From positions 1-43,930 of the forward strand of contig SHUI01000005.1 in the NCBI GenBank assembly GCA_009697455.1: a stretch of 43,930 bases of DNA, given 5' to 3'. The stretch is from Bryobacterales bacterium. Its GTDB lineage: Bacteria; Acidobacteriota; Terriglobia; Bryobacterales; Bryobacteraceae. A model generated the notes under the pieces. That model was not told the DNA's origin and made no database searches. It saw only the letters and a list, made by a program, of their open reading frames with translations. Within the stretch, counting starts at the first letter, position 1; every line of letters begins with the position of its first letter. Positions 33,558-42,104 of the stretch are shown here, piece by piece. The translations under genes were made by a program, and so were the position numbers.

Positions 33558-35396
33558 ATGAGCAGTATGTTCATTCCTCCGCGCAACTTGTTCCTGGCGC
33601 TATCCATCACCGCAGCGGCCAGCGCCGCCGATTGGCCTGCATACGGAGGCGATGCCGGCACCAGCCGCTATTCTCCACTGAAGCAGATCAACACAACCAA
33701 TGCCGGTTCCCTCAAGAAAGCCTGGACTTTCCATACGGGCGATAAGACCGACAGGCCGGCGACGCAGATTCAGTGCACGCCGATTGTGGTCGACGGCATC
33801 ATGTATGTCACCAGCGCCCAATTGAAGGTCATCGCCCTCCGCGCCGCGACGGGCGAGAAACTCTGGAGCTTCGATCCCTTTGCGGGAATCGATGACGACC
33901 GGCCCCGCGGAGTGAGCCGCGGAGTCTCCTTCTGGGCTAACGGGAAAGACAAGCGAATTCTCTTCACCTACCGCGCGAAGCTGGTGTCGCTCGACGCCGC
34001 CACCGGCAAGCCTGTACCAACATTCGGCGACAACGGGCAACTCGATCTCACGCGCGGTCTTGACCGCGACATCACGGACCTTGCGTATTACGTGACCACG
34101 CCCGGCGTCGTGTTTCGGGATACGATCATCCTCGGTTCCACCACCGGTGAGGGACCGCGGCTGTCCGCTCCCGGCCATGTGCGCGCCTTCGATGTACGCA
34201 CCGGGAAGCAGAAGTGGATCTTCCACACCATTCCGCATCCGGGCGAATTCGGTTACGAAACCTGGTCGCCCGATTCCTGGAAGTACTCGGGCGGCACGAA
34301 CGTGTGGGGCGGTCTGACGGTCGACGTAAAGCGGGGGATGGTATTTCTCGCCACGGGATCTCCGACATTCGATTTCTGGGGCGGCGACAGGATCGGCAAC
34401 AACCTCTTCGGCAATTCTGTCGTAGCGCTCGATGCGGCAACGGGCCGGCGGGTCTGGCATTTCCAGGTGGTACATCATGATGTATGGGATTACGACCTGG
34501 CGAACGCACCCTCGCTGGTCACCGTCAAGAGAGATGGCCGCCCGGTCGATGCTGTTGTCCAGGTTTCGAAGATGGGGTTCGTGTTCGTCTTCGACAGAGT
34601 AACGGGCAAGCCTCTTTTCCCAATCGAGGAGCGGCCTGTACCCGCGTCCGACGTGCCAGGTGAAGTTTTATCCCGCACACAACCGTTTCCAGTGAAGCCG
34701 CCTCCCATAAGCCGTCAGCGCCTATTGGAAGAGGACCTCACGGACGTTACTCCGGCGAAGCGGGCCTACATCCTGGAGCGATACCGCAAGCTCCGCGCGG
34801 GTAACATTTACACGCCACCCAGTGTCCAGGGCACCCTGATTTATCCGGGTTTCAACGGCGGCGCGAACTGGGGCGGGGCGTCCGTGGACCCTGAGAACGG
34901 ACTGCTCTTCATCAATTCCAACGAGAACGTGAATTGGATGACGCTCAAGAAGGCCGAGGCCGGCGCTGGATACACGTTCGATTTCCAGGGCTACACGCAG
35001 TTGCTTGATGACGAGAGCTACCCGGCGATGAAACCGCCATGGGGCTGGCTCACGGCGATCGACCTAAACTCCGGCGACTTCCGCTGGCGCAACTCCTTCG
35101 GCGAACACCCCGAACTGACCGCTCGCGGCATTCCGCCAACGGGCACGACGAACTTCGGCGGTTCCATCGCGACCGCTGGCGGCCTGGTGTTTATCGGCGC
35201 GACGCAGGACCACAAGTTCCGTGCCTTTCATTCAGGCAACGGAAAGGTGGTTTGGGAAACGCAACTGGAGACCGGCGCCTATGCGACGCCCTGCACCTAC
35301 GAGGTCAACGGCAAGCAATACGTCGCAGTGTCCGTAGGCGGAGGGCGGTGGAAAAGCCCGGCGGGCGATTCGTTTGTGGCCTTCGCTCTTCCATGA
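33558..35396 (+). CDS. PQQ-dependent quinoprotein dehydrogenase
   Basis: About 612 residues with a signal peptide ending near ASAA and the characteristic mature start DWPAYGGDAGTSRYSPL. Eight-bladed propeller W-motifs recur (LWSFDP, VWHFQVVHHD). The DYDLANAP and GGANWGGA blocks common to PQQ methanol/glucose-type dehydrogenases are present. It would oxidise an alcohol or sugar in the periplasm with pyrroloquinoline quinone and Ca or a lanthanide. It has no fused cytochrome domain; its ATGA overlap with a five-heme cytochrome gene supplies the likely electron acceptor. The start at 33558 is followed by a second possible ATG at 33567. Confidence 0.9.
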   Translation: MSSMFIPPRNLFLALSITAAASAADWPAYGGDAGTSRYSPLKQINTTNAGSLKKAWTFHTGDKTDRPATQIQCTPIVVDGIMYVTSAQLKVIALRAATGEKLWSFDPFAGIDDDRPRGVSRGVSFWANGKDKRILFTYRAKLVSLDAATGKPVPTFGDNGQLDLTRGLDRDITDLAYYVTTPGVVFRDTIILGSTTGEGPRLSAPGHVRAFDVRTGKQKWIFHTIPHPGEFGYETWSPDSWKYSGGTNVWGGLTVDVKRGMVFLATGSPTFDFWGGDRIGNNLFGNSVVALDAATGRRVWHFQVVHHDVWDYDLANAPSLVTVKRDGRPVDAVVQVSKMGFVFVFDRVTGKPLFPIEERPVPASDVPGEVLSRTQPFPVKPPPISRQRLLEEDLTDVTPAKRAYILERYRKLRAGNIYTPPSVQGTLIYPGFNGGANWGGASVDPENGLLFINSNENVNWMTLKKAEAGAGYTFDFQGYTQLLDDESYPAMKPPWGWLTAIDLNSGDFRWRNSFGEHPELTARGIPPTGTTNFGGSIATAGGLVFIGATQDHKFRAFHSGNGKVVWETQLETGAYATPCTYEVNGKQYVAVSVGGGRWKSPAGDSFVAFALP

Positions 35397-35899
35397 TTGT
35401 TCGCGTTTTTTTATACCTTCTGGTCACTGCGGCCGCCATGGCGCAGAAGGAACCGGCGCCTCCGGTCGGCGTCGCCCCGGTGCAGCCGCTGCCGTTCAGC
35501 CATCGCGTGCACGTTGCGACGGGCCTCAAGTGCGCGGAGTGTCATAAGACCGTGCTGACGGCGACCGCGGCGGGGATGCCGTCGGTTGATTTCTGCATGC
35601 GCTGTCATGTCGCGATCAGGAAAGACAGTGCAGCCATCGTCACTTTGGCCCAGCACCAGAAAGAGAAGAAACCGCTGGAGTGGCTTCCCGTGTACCGCCT
35701 CCCAGCGTTTGTCTACTTCTCTCACCGGCGTCACCATGCAAAGGGGCAGATCGCCTGCGAGACCTGCCACGGAGACGTAGCCCGGCAGAATGTGCTTTCC
35801 AAGGAGAAATCGATCGCGATGTCAGCCTGCCAGGCGTGCCATGATACGCGCAAGGCGAACAACAACTGCGATGCGTGCCACGTCCCTCATCCGAGCTAG
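35393..35899 (+). CDS. Small five-heme c-type cytochrome
   Basis: A 168-residue exported protein (signal peptide to about AMAQ) with five CxxCH sites at residues 47 (CAECH), 68 (CMRCH), 122 (CETCH), 146 (CQACH) and 159 (CDACH). Extra His residues in FSHRVH and FSHRRHH could serve as distal ligands. It resembles the cytochrome c3/c7 class. The start overlaps the stop of the PQQ dehydrogenase by four bases, making it the likely acceptor of that enzyme's electrons. A hairpin begins within its stop codon. Confidence 0.9.
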   Translation: MIVRVFLYLLVTAAAMAQKEPAPPVGVAPVQPLPFSHRVHVATGLKCAECHKTVLTATAAGMPSVDFCMRCHVAIRKDSAAIVTLAQHQKEKKPLEWLPVYRLPAFVYFSHRRHHAKGQIACETCHGDVARQNVLSKEKSIAMSACQACHDTRKANNNCDACHVPHPS

Positions 35900-35923
35900 G
35901 TCTGCCTGCGATACGCGCAGACC
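35899..35923 (+). terminator. Stem-loop at the end of the PQQ dehydrogenase/cytochrome operon
   Basis: GGTCTGC (35899-35905) pairs with GCAGACC (35917-35923), with GCG-ATA-CGC extending the stem inside after a two-base bulge. There is no T-run, so it is a probable but non-classical terminator. Confidence 0.45.
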
Positions 35924-35970
35924 CACGCTCGGTTTCCGCTGCCGGCAGGCACGGATGAACATCAGACTTT

Positions 35971-35989
35971 ACCGGACCGGTGGTCCGGT
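35971..35989. terminator. Perfect hairpin between convergent genes
   Basis: ACCGGACC (35971-35978) and GGTCCGGT (35982-35989) with a three-base loop lie ten bases before the end of the convergent M81 gene. It could end transcription from either side. Confidence 0.45.
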
Positions 35990-35998
35990 GCGATCAGA

Positions 35999-37549
35999 TT
36001 AGTCGACCCCGAACAGCGGCCGCCGTACATGCTTGTAGGTAAACCGAGCCGGGTTGATGTCGGTGGCGCCGGGCGTATTCACTTCAACGATCCGTGCGGC
36101 AACCGGCTCATAGGCGGCACGCGGTGCGGTCGTGCCCTTGGCTACCAGTATCCGCTGCCGCTGCGGATATACTCCGTTGCTGATCAATTGGTGCAGGCTG
36201 TCGGGGCTCGTGGGGTGGTCGGTCAGGAGCAGCAGATTGGGCAGGTCGAGAGTGGATCCTTCCGCTTCAATCACCGACGTCCGCCCCATGTCCTTATAGC
36301 GGCCGCCTCCGTGCCGCACCTCTGTCTCCACATACTTGCCGTCGTGCAACGCCTTCACACGGCCCGTCACACGCACTGGATCGCCGTGCATGCGGTCCGT
36401 CTTGCCGCCCACCATCTGGCTGAATGCACCGCCTATTCCCGCCTGAAACGCCGCCCGGTTCGCTTCCGCGTCGGCAATTACCACAACCCAGCCTTGCGCT
36501 TTCTGCCGCAGCAATTCGCCGAGCAAAGTGGTTCCATCTCCCGCCGAACCGCCGCCGATGTTGTCCCCCGTGTCCATCAACACCACCGGGAAGCTTGTGG
36601 CGGCCATCGCGTCCTTCACGGCCGCGGCTGCATCCGGAGCTCGAAACACAAGACGATCCCGGAGCGCCCACAGCATGTCGCTCAGCCGCTTGGCCTCGCG
36701 CTCGGCCAGCGCGCGGTCATTGTCGGTAACGACAATCACGCTCGGACCTAAGGCCGGCACATCGCCCCATTGGTACCCGCCCGGAACGCTTACCGCGAGT
36801 ATCTTCGGGTTCGTGCGCTCCAGCCTGCGGCTCTCATCCACGAGCGGTTTGTAGGGCGCGTGGAACGTGTCCTGATAAACAATGTTTACAATCATCGGCG
36901 GCCTGGCGATCGCCTGCACTGGCTTGATGGAGCCGCGAATCATCCCGGCGATGATGGTCGCCGCCTGTATGCCACGCTGCTTGGGATCGAGGTGCGGGTT
37001 CTCCTTGTAGGTGATCAGCACATCGGAATCATCGACGATTTCCTGGCAAACGTTCGAGTGGAAGTCGTGAGTCACCACGATCGGGAACGGCCTGCCCATG
37101 GCTTGGCGTACTCGATGGACCACCTCGGCGTCCCCCTGCGGATAGCCGTCCACTACCATCGCGCCGTGCTGCACCAGGATCACTCCGTCGTATGGTGGAC
37201 TCGCGGTCTTAATCTGGCGCACCAGTTCATTGAGCTTTTCATCGAAGGAAGATTTCTCGACGTAACCGAGCGAACTCGCGCCGGCCCGCAAGACCGGGTA
37301 CACGTCGAGCCCCAGCTTCCCCGCCGCTTCCACAATGCCGCTGGGAACGGTGTTCGCCACGGCCGCGGCGTGCAGCCACTCCTCCCGTGAAACAGGACTC
37401 GATTCCCGCATCGGATTCGCGCGCGGATACAAAGAGTTCGACTCCGCCACCAGACCGCCCACTGCGATGCGCGGCTTGCGCGGCTGTCCCCATGCCACGC
37501 CGCCCAATCCACAAACCGCCGCCAGGATCAATACAGCGAGTCGTTTCAT
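35999..37549 (-). CDS. Exported M81-family (MlrC-like) metallopeptidase
   Basis: A 516-residue protein with a signal peptide (MKRLAVLILAAVCGLGGVAWGQ). It contains the MlrC N-terminal domain with QHGAM, THDFHSN and YKENPHLD (probable zinc ligands) and the C-terminal domain with DTGDNIGGGSAGD. M81 is named for the microcystinase-linear-peptide enzyme MlrC, but most members act on unknown amides. The ATG at 37549 was chosen for the signal peptide and the GAGG seven bases upstream; it begins one base after the stop of the upstream gene. It is the last gene of the minus-strand run. Confidence 0.87.
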   Translation of the reverse strand: MKRLAVLILAAVCGLGGVAWGQPRKPRIAVGGLVAESNSLYPRANPMRESSPVSREEWLHAAAVANTVPSGIVEAAGKLGLDVYPVLRAGASSLGYVEKSSFDEKLNELVRQIKTASPPYDGVILVQHGAMVVDGYPQGDAEVVHRVRQAMGRPFPIVVTHDFHSNVCQEIVDDSDVLITYKENPHLDPKQRGIQAATIIAGMIRGSIKPVQAIARPPMIVNIVYQDTFHAPYKPLVDESRRLERTNPKILAVSVPGGYQWGDVPALGPSVIVVTDNDRALAEREAKRLSDMLWALRDRLVFRAPDAAAAVKDAMAATSFPVVLMDTGDNIGGGSAGDGTTLLGELLRQKAQGWVVVIADAEANRAAFQAGIGGAFSQMVGGKTDRMHGDPVRVTGRVKALHDGKYVETEVRHGGGRYKDMGRTSVIEAEGSTLDLPNLLLLTDHPTSPDSLHQLISNGVYPQRQRILVAKGTTAPRAAYEPVAARIVEVNTPGATDINPARFTYKHVRRPLFGVD

Positions 37550-37550
37550 T

Positions 37551-38780
37551 TCAAGTCCTCTGGTAGTAGGCGTCGCGTGGAGCCGTATATACGATGTCCA
37601 GTTCCGGCGTTTCGATACGCTTCTTCCACGTCCGCGATTCAAACAGCAGGGACAGCGCGCAGGTAGTAAGCAACGTCCTCTCCACCGGATAGAGCGGCCT
37701 GCCCGTTACGAACATCTCCTCCATGCAGTGGACCAGCCCGTCGAAGTGCGCGAGCGGACGGGCGCGGACCGCCTGTCTCGGCTGCCCGAAATAGGTTGCC
37801 ACCGGATCGGCCTTTTCTTTCACCTTTCCCGCGACGGCCCAACCACTGGCATGACCGTTCATCATGTAGGCAACGGCCTTCAGGCCGTCCCGATATTCGA
37901 TGAGAAAGGCGGCCGGAGTTTTCGCATTGTCCTCCATGCGGCCTGCCTTCACCGATGGACTGCGCGAGAGCGCGGCTTCGAGTAGCGGCACGCTCCAACG
38001 GCCTTCCGTGTCCCGCCACTTCCAGACAGCCTCGCCATCCAACCACTCCACCGAGCGAATCCCTCTCTCGCCGCCTTTGCGCCGTTCCACCATGCATTGG
38101 AGCGATTCCAACGTATGGAACCCATAAGCGTCCAAGCCCCCATACCCTATAACCACCGCGCCTTCCATTTCAGCGCCGTAAGGTATCTCCACGTCTGGCG
38201 TCCTTACCGTGAGGGGAATGGAAGAACCGGCCATGAGGGGGAACTTCAACTCTCGCGACCATGAGTAAATGGCCTTCGCCTTAAGCCAGGAATACGACAG
38301 ATGCTTGTCGCAGAACACAGGCACGGTCTTGCCTGTTCGCCGGAACACCTCCACGATCTGCTCCATTAACTCATAACGCGGGTAGAGCTTCTGGCCGCGG
38401 TGGTTCGAGGGATAGTCCCCATGCTCGCCGATAAGGCACACGGCGTCCACCGCCAGATCGTCCCCGCCGAGCGTGAGCGCCTCCCGTATAGTGGGGTAGA
38501 TCTGGAAACCGTGCTTCTCCGCAAGGCCACGGCTCAAATCCTGGCGTGGAACCTGATCGGTAAACATGGAAACCAGGTGGGTGCGCGGCTGGATAAAGAC
38601 TCCGTTGGGCGAGTAGCCATCCAGCAGCCTGCCGATAATCACGTTGGCATGCGTGTTCAACCGGCCATCGTTGGTGTACATGGTCACAACGGCCGCCACT
38701 CTTTTCCTGGCTGACTGTGCGCCGGCCCGCGGGCTACCGGCAATGCCGAGTCCAGCGGCAATCACCTGCCGGCGGTTCAT
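37551..38780 (-). CDS. Exported protein of unknown function
   Basis: About 409 residues with a Tat-like signal (MNRRQVIAAGLGIAG). I recognise no family with confidence. The body is alpha/beta with VVTMYTNDG near the N-terminus, LIGEHGDY, VFCDKHLSY and VIGYGGLDAYG. The last two are His/Asp-rich and could bind a metal. The start at 38780 matches the signal; 38810 is also open but overlaps the neighbour. It sits in the run between the creatininase and M81 genes, which suggests a hydrolase or accessory for the same substrate. Confidence 0.8.
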   Translation of the reverse strand: MNRRQVIAAGLGIAGSPRAGAQSARKRVAAVVTMYTNDGRLNTHANVIIGRLLDGYSPNGVFIQPRTHLVSMFTDQVPRQDLSRGLAEKHGFQIYPTIREALTLGGDDLAVDAVCLIGEHGDYPSNHRGQKLYPRYELMEQIVEVFRRTGKTVPVFCDKHLSYSWLKAKAIYSWSRELKFPLMAGSSIPLTVRTPDVEIPYGAEMEGAVVIGYGGLDAYGFHTLESLQCMVERRKGGERGIRSVEWLDGEAVWKWRDTEGRWSVPLLEAALSRSPSVKAGRMEDNAKTPAAFLIEYRDGLKAVAYMMNGHASGWAVAGKVKEKADPVATYFGQPRQAVRARPLAHFDGLVHCMEEMFVTGRPLYPVERTLLTTCALSLLFESRTWKKRIETPELDIVYTAPRDAYYQRT

Positions 38781-38802
38781 CTTCTCGTGCCTGCTTCCGC
38801 CG

Positions 38803-39627
38803 TCAAGCATCGCATAACTGACGGAGCCGGCCGGCAGTCCATTGCACCGAGATTTCGATCATTGCTTCACCCTTCGCGGCGGTGGCCAGCTTGGCTTCGC
38901 GCGCAAACTCCTCTTCCTGAATGGCCGACTGCGGGTCCTTAATATTCAGGCGCGATTTAATCTTGTCGTAGTCAACGCCTTCCCAATGGATGCGCTCAGG
39001 GAAGGCGGCCATGGCGAAGGAGGTTTCGAACTCCGCCGCGTGGCCGGGAGCCTTTCCACTGGCCATGTACTTCTTGACGATCTCCGGCGTATAGGCGTCC
39101 CAATAAGAATTGGTCTCGATCCGGATGCCCAGTTTGCTGGCGAACTTCGGCGCGCTTTCCCGGAGAGGCGCGACGTTGCCGCCATGACCATTCAGAATAA
39201 GGATGTTCTTGACTCCGTGCGCCTGAAGGCTCTCGCAGATTTCGAATACTACCGCCAGAAACGTTTCCTTCTTGAGTGTGAGGGTTCCCTTCCTCTCCAT
39301 CCAGTGGGGCGAGATGCCCACAGGCACCGGCGTCGCCACCATCACTTTCGGATAGAGCAGCAGCGCGGCTTTTTGCGCAACGAGAGTGACGCTGGCGGTG
39401 TCGTTGATCATTGCCAGATGCTCGTTGTGTTGCTCCGTGCTACCGGTGGGAACGATCACCGCCTTTAGCGCCCCGCTTTCGATCGCCTCGCGAAATTCCT
39501 TACGCGTGCTTTCATAAAGCAGAACTTTCCTTGGATCCACATCAGCTGTCGCGCCGGCCGCCATCGTGGCCAGCGTCCCGCCTGCAATGGAGCGGACAAA
39601 TGAGCGGCGGTGAGTTTGCGGATTCAT
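38803..39627 (-). CDS. Exported creatininase-family amidohydrolase
   Basis: About 274 residues with a Tat-type signal (RRSFVRSIAGGTLATMA) and the creatininase core: VPTGSTEQHNEH (metal ligands Glu65, His67 and His70 by position), an Asp at 76 and NGHGGN (His148). The family hydrolyses creatinine, mycofactocin-type or other cyclic amides with two metals. The start at 39627 is preferred because the signal follows it, but an in-frame ATG at 39765, overlapping the upstream stop by ATGA, would add 46 residues. The gap 39628-39761 therefore holds either that extension or no gene. Confidence 0.85.
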   Translation of the reverse strand: MNPQTHRRSFVRSIAGGTLATMAAGATADVDPRKVLLYESTRKEFREAIESGALKAVIVPTGSTEQHNEHLAMINDTASVTLVAQKAALLLYPKVMVATPVPVGISPHWMERKGTLTLKKETFLAVVFEICESLQAHGVKNILILNGHGGNVAPLRESAPKFASKLGIRIETNSYWDAYTPEIVKKYMASGKAPGHAAEFETSFAMAAFPERIHWEGVDYDKIKSRLNIKDPQSAIQEEEFAREAKLATAAKGEAMIEISVQWTAGRLRQLCDA

Positions 39628-39761
39628 GCCAAATCGACTATCCGAAACCGCCATATTCGCATCCTGCTTGTCGATGTCCTGGGCAAGAATCCGTCTCTCT
39701 TGTTGATTCATGAAAGCATTCACCTCCGCCACAAGCCGCTCTTGCTGCATTGGCCCGCCAT

Positions 39762-40838
39762 TCACCGAGCCTCATACACAACCTGGGCGATTCCGATTCC
39801 ATGCTCGCCCGCACTTGCATAGAGCAAATAAATCTTACCGCTCTCGCGAAAGATAGCCGGGTCCCTTAAGCCGCGTTCCCAGGATTTCGACCGTCCTCCC
39901 TTGGAATACGCTAACGGGAGGCCGGCGCCTTCCCAGTCTGTTTCGGGGCGTAACACTTCGATAACGCCTCTTGCTTTCCACCCCCCCGGATCACCCGTCA
40001 TTTTCACCGAGGTGGCAAGAATGCGCTCCGGCTGATGACCCACGCAACTGAAGTAAACCCACATTCGGTCCCCGTCAGTGTCTACCCCGACATGCCGGAT
40101 CGAGTAACGGTCCGGGCCTTTCTTTGGCTGGCCGGACCGCGCACCGGGTTCACCCAGTCTTACCGGGTCCACCAGATCTTCGATATCAGGCCCAATCACG
40201 CCGGATACAGCCTCAAACGCCTTCCCCAATTCAGGAGAACGTAGCAGGCTCCCTCGCCCGGCCATCCCGTACCACTGTCCGCCGTCCCGGAAAACGCGCA
40301 GGTAAGCGGGAGCCACGATAACTCCGGTAGGGCAAAACTGCAACCCGTCCGAGGAAACGGCAGCCGCCGTCTTCTGACCTGCCTCTGGATCGGAATCCCC
40401 CTCCGCCTTCGTCTTATCCCTCCTCCTGAAGGCCGGCGGGTGGCCGTGGTAGAAGAGCACGATCTTCTTGTTCTCTTCATCCACCACCGCCTCGGGCGAT
40501 GCCAGGTGTCCGGTCAACGTGCTCTGGTCCTCGAGCTTGACGACACCTCCATCGTGGATTTTCCACGGTCCTTCCAGACGGTCCGCGTAGGCCATCCGGA
40601 TGTATTTTCTGGCATGGTGCGCGAAGTAGAGATAGTACTTGTCTCGCGGACTCGTGACCCACGCCGGTACCCTGATGAGGCTGGGACCGTTGATGCTTCC
40701 GCCATCGTCTCCCGGCAGCATCTTCTCGGTGATGATCGGATTGCCGGAGAGCCGCTTCACCGCGATTCGGCGCGGTGGTTGCGCGTTCGCGCTCGACGCG
40801 GCGGCCAGCAGACAGAGTGCGATACCGCGGCGTGTCAT
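39762..40838 (-). CDS. Exported glycoside-hydrolase-like five-bladed propeller protein
   Basis: About 358 residues with signal peptide (MTRRGIALCLLAAASSANA). Motifs such as GPSLIRVP, YYLYFAHH, GPWKIHDGG, HLASPEAVVD and RDPAIFRESGKIYLLYA resemble GH43/GH32-type five-bladed propellers, in which short Asp/Glu motifs line the active site. It probably cleaves or binds a polysaccharide; the family and substrate are not certain. The start at 40838 has AGGGGA just upstream and overlaps the stop of the previous gene by ATGA; the frame stays open upstream to 40982 without meaningful sequence. Confidence 0.78.
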   Translation of the reverse strand: MTRRGIALCLLAAASSANAQPPRRIAVKRLSGNPIITEKMLPGDDGGSINGPSLIRVPAWVTSPRDKYYLYFAHHARKYIRMAYADRLEGPWKIHDGGVVKLEDQSTLTGHLASPEAVVDEENKKIVLFYHGHPPAFRRRDKTKAEGDSDPEAGQKTAAAVSSDGLQFCPTGVIVAPAYLRVFRDGGQWYGMAGRGSLLRSPELGKAFEAVSGVIGPDIEDLVDPVRLGEPGARSGQPKKGPDRYSIRHVGVDTDGDRMWVYFSCVGHQPERILATSVKMTGDPGGWKARGVIEVLRPETDWEGAGLPLAYSKGGRSKSWERGLRDPAIFRESGKIYLLYASAGEHGIGIAQVVYEAR

Positions 40839-42100
40839 TTCCCCTGCCCTTTCCTTAGGACGCGAATGCGGAACATCTGCCGCGTACGGTCCCGGTCGTC
40901 CGCGATCGCCGTGAAAAGAACCTGGTCGCTCGTACGGTTCCAACATGGAGCGCCGTCCACGCGGAGATCCCCGGACGTCCACCCGGGATGAGGAAAACCC
41001 GTTGTTGTCTCAAAACTTGAATCCGGCCGGCGGAAGATCGTGTAGAAATTCTCCGCCTTGACGCGGAAGCCGCTCGCGAGCCACTGTGAATCTGGTGAAA
41101 GTGCGATATCGCTGCCGGGATCCGGAAATGCTGCCTTCGTGCCGATCGTGCCTACGACCGCTTTCCGGTCTACATCGTAGAGGATCTGCTTTCCGTCGAC
41201 GGTCCCGATCATTCGCGACTCGGATTCCCACTCCGGGTGTCCGCCTATAAAGACGGGTTCCTCGGTGAAGCCGCTCCCATCGGGCCTGATGGTGCAGGGA
41301 ATGTTCACGCGGTCCGGCTTCTCGAAGTTTCCACGGACGTAAAAGTAGATCCGGTTGCCGGCACGGTTCCAAAGCGTGTGGTTGATGAATAGCGGCACTC
41401 CCTCCATCTCGGGATGCTTCGGCTTCAACCGCACGAGCATTTCACGATAGGAAATCAGAAGCCGCTGCCGCCCGGTCTCAACGTTTACCAGGAAGATGCC
41501 GTCGTTCGCGGGTGCGGGGTCCGTTGCGTTCCAGTCGAACGCGCCGGGATAGCCGGTTACAGGGCGGAGCCTCGCCAGGCGCCCGTAGTTCAGGCCGAGA
41601 AAAAAGCCGCCGTTCTGCGCGACTCCGCTATTCGCGAAGTGCACGTCCGGATAGCGGTATTCACGAATGCGTTTCCGCGCGCCAATGTCGAACAGAACGC
41701 TGAAGGTCTGATTCGTCTTAGGGTCCCGGTCGTTGAAAAACACCTGGGTATCGGCGGCTTTGGGATTCCAGTAGAACATGGTCCCCTGCTGGAAGTTCCA
41801 GGCGCGCGTCCGGTCGATCACGACGACAGTGTTTTTCCGTGCGGTATCGATGAGAACGACGTCTGCGGCGTCGGCGGGCGTAGGCATACGGTCCTGAAAC
41901 GCCGTGCGCAGACCTACGATGTACCGCCCGTTCCCATTCCATGGGATGTTCTGGACGTGGCCGATATATCCAAAGAAGTGATGCCCAGGGCCGGAGGTGA
42001 CCTGATCGATTTCAAGGCGCCAGTCAGGCGCCGCAGCCGCGCACGGCAATGCACGAAAGGCGGCTGCGAGCGCGAGCGCCAGGAACCGGTGAGAGTCCAT
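40835..42100 (-). CDS. Exported beta-propeller protein (TolB/oligogalacturonate-lyase-like)
   Basis: A 421-residue protein with a signal peptide (to about LPCAAA) and repeated propeller strands (VVLIDTARKNTVVV, SVLFDIGARKRI, LSPDSQWLASGFR). HHFFGYIGHVQNIPW near the start and the general layout resemble propellers annotated as oligogalacturonate lyase-like or TolB-like. It may bind or cleave an acidic sugar polymer. It is coupled to the downstream propeller by ATGA and follows the ATP-grasp-like gene by four bases. Confidence 0.75.
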   Translation of the reverse strand: MDSHRFLALALAAAFRALPCAAAAPDWRLEIDQVTSGPGHHFFGYIGHVQNIPWNGNGRYIVGLRTAFQDRMPTPADAADVVLIDTARKNTVVVIDRTRAWNFQQGTMFYWNPKAADTQVFFNDRDPKTNQTFSVLFDIGARKRIREYRYPDVHFANSGVAQNGGFFLGLNYGRLARLRPVTGYPGAFDWNATDPAPANDGIFLVNVETGRQRLLISYREMLVRLKPKHPEMEGVPLFINHTLWNRAGNRIYFYVRGNFEKPDRVNIPCTIRPDGSGFTEEPVFIGGHPEWESESRMIGTVDGKQILYDVDRKAVVGTIGTKAAFPDPGSDIALSPDSQWLASGFRVKAENFYTIFRRPDSSFETTTGFPHPGWTSGDLRVDGAPCWNRTSDQVLFTAIADDRDRTRQMFRIRVLRKGQGK

Positions 42101-42104
42101 CGTT

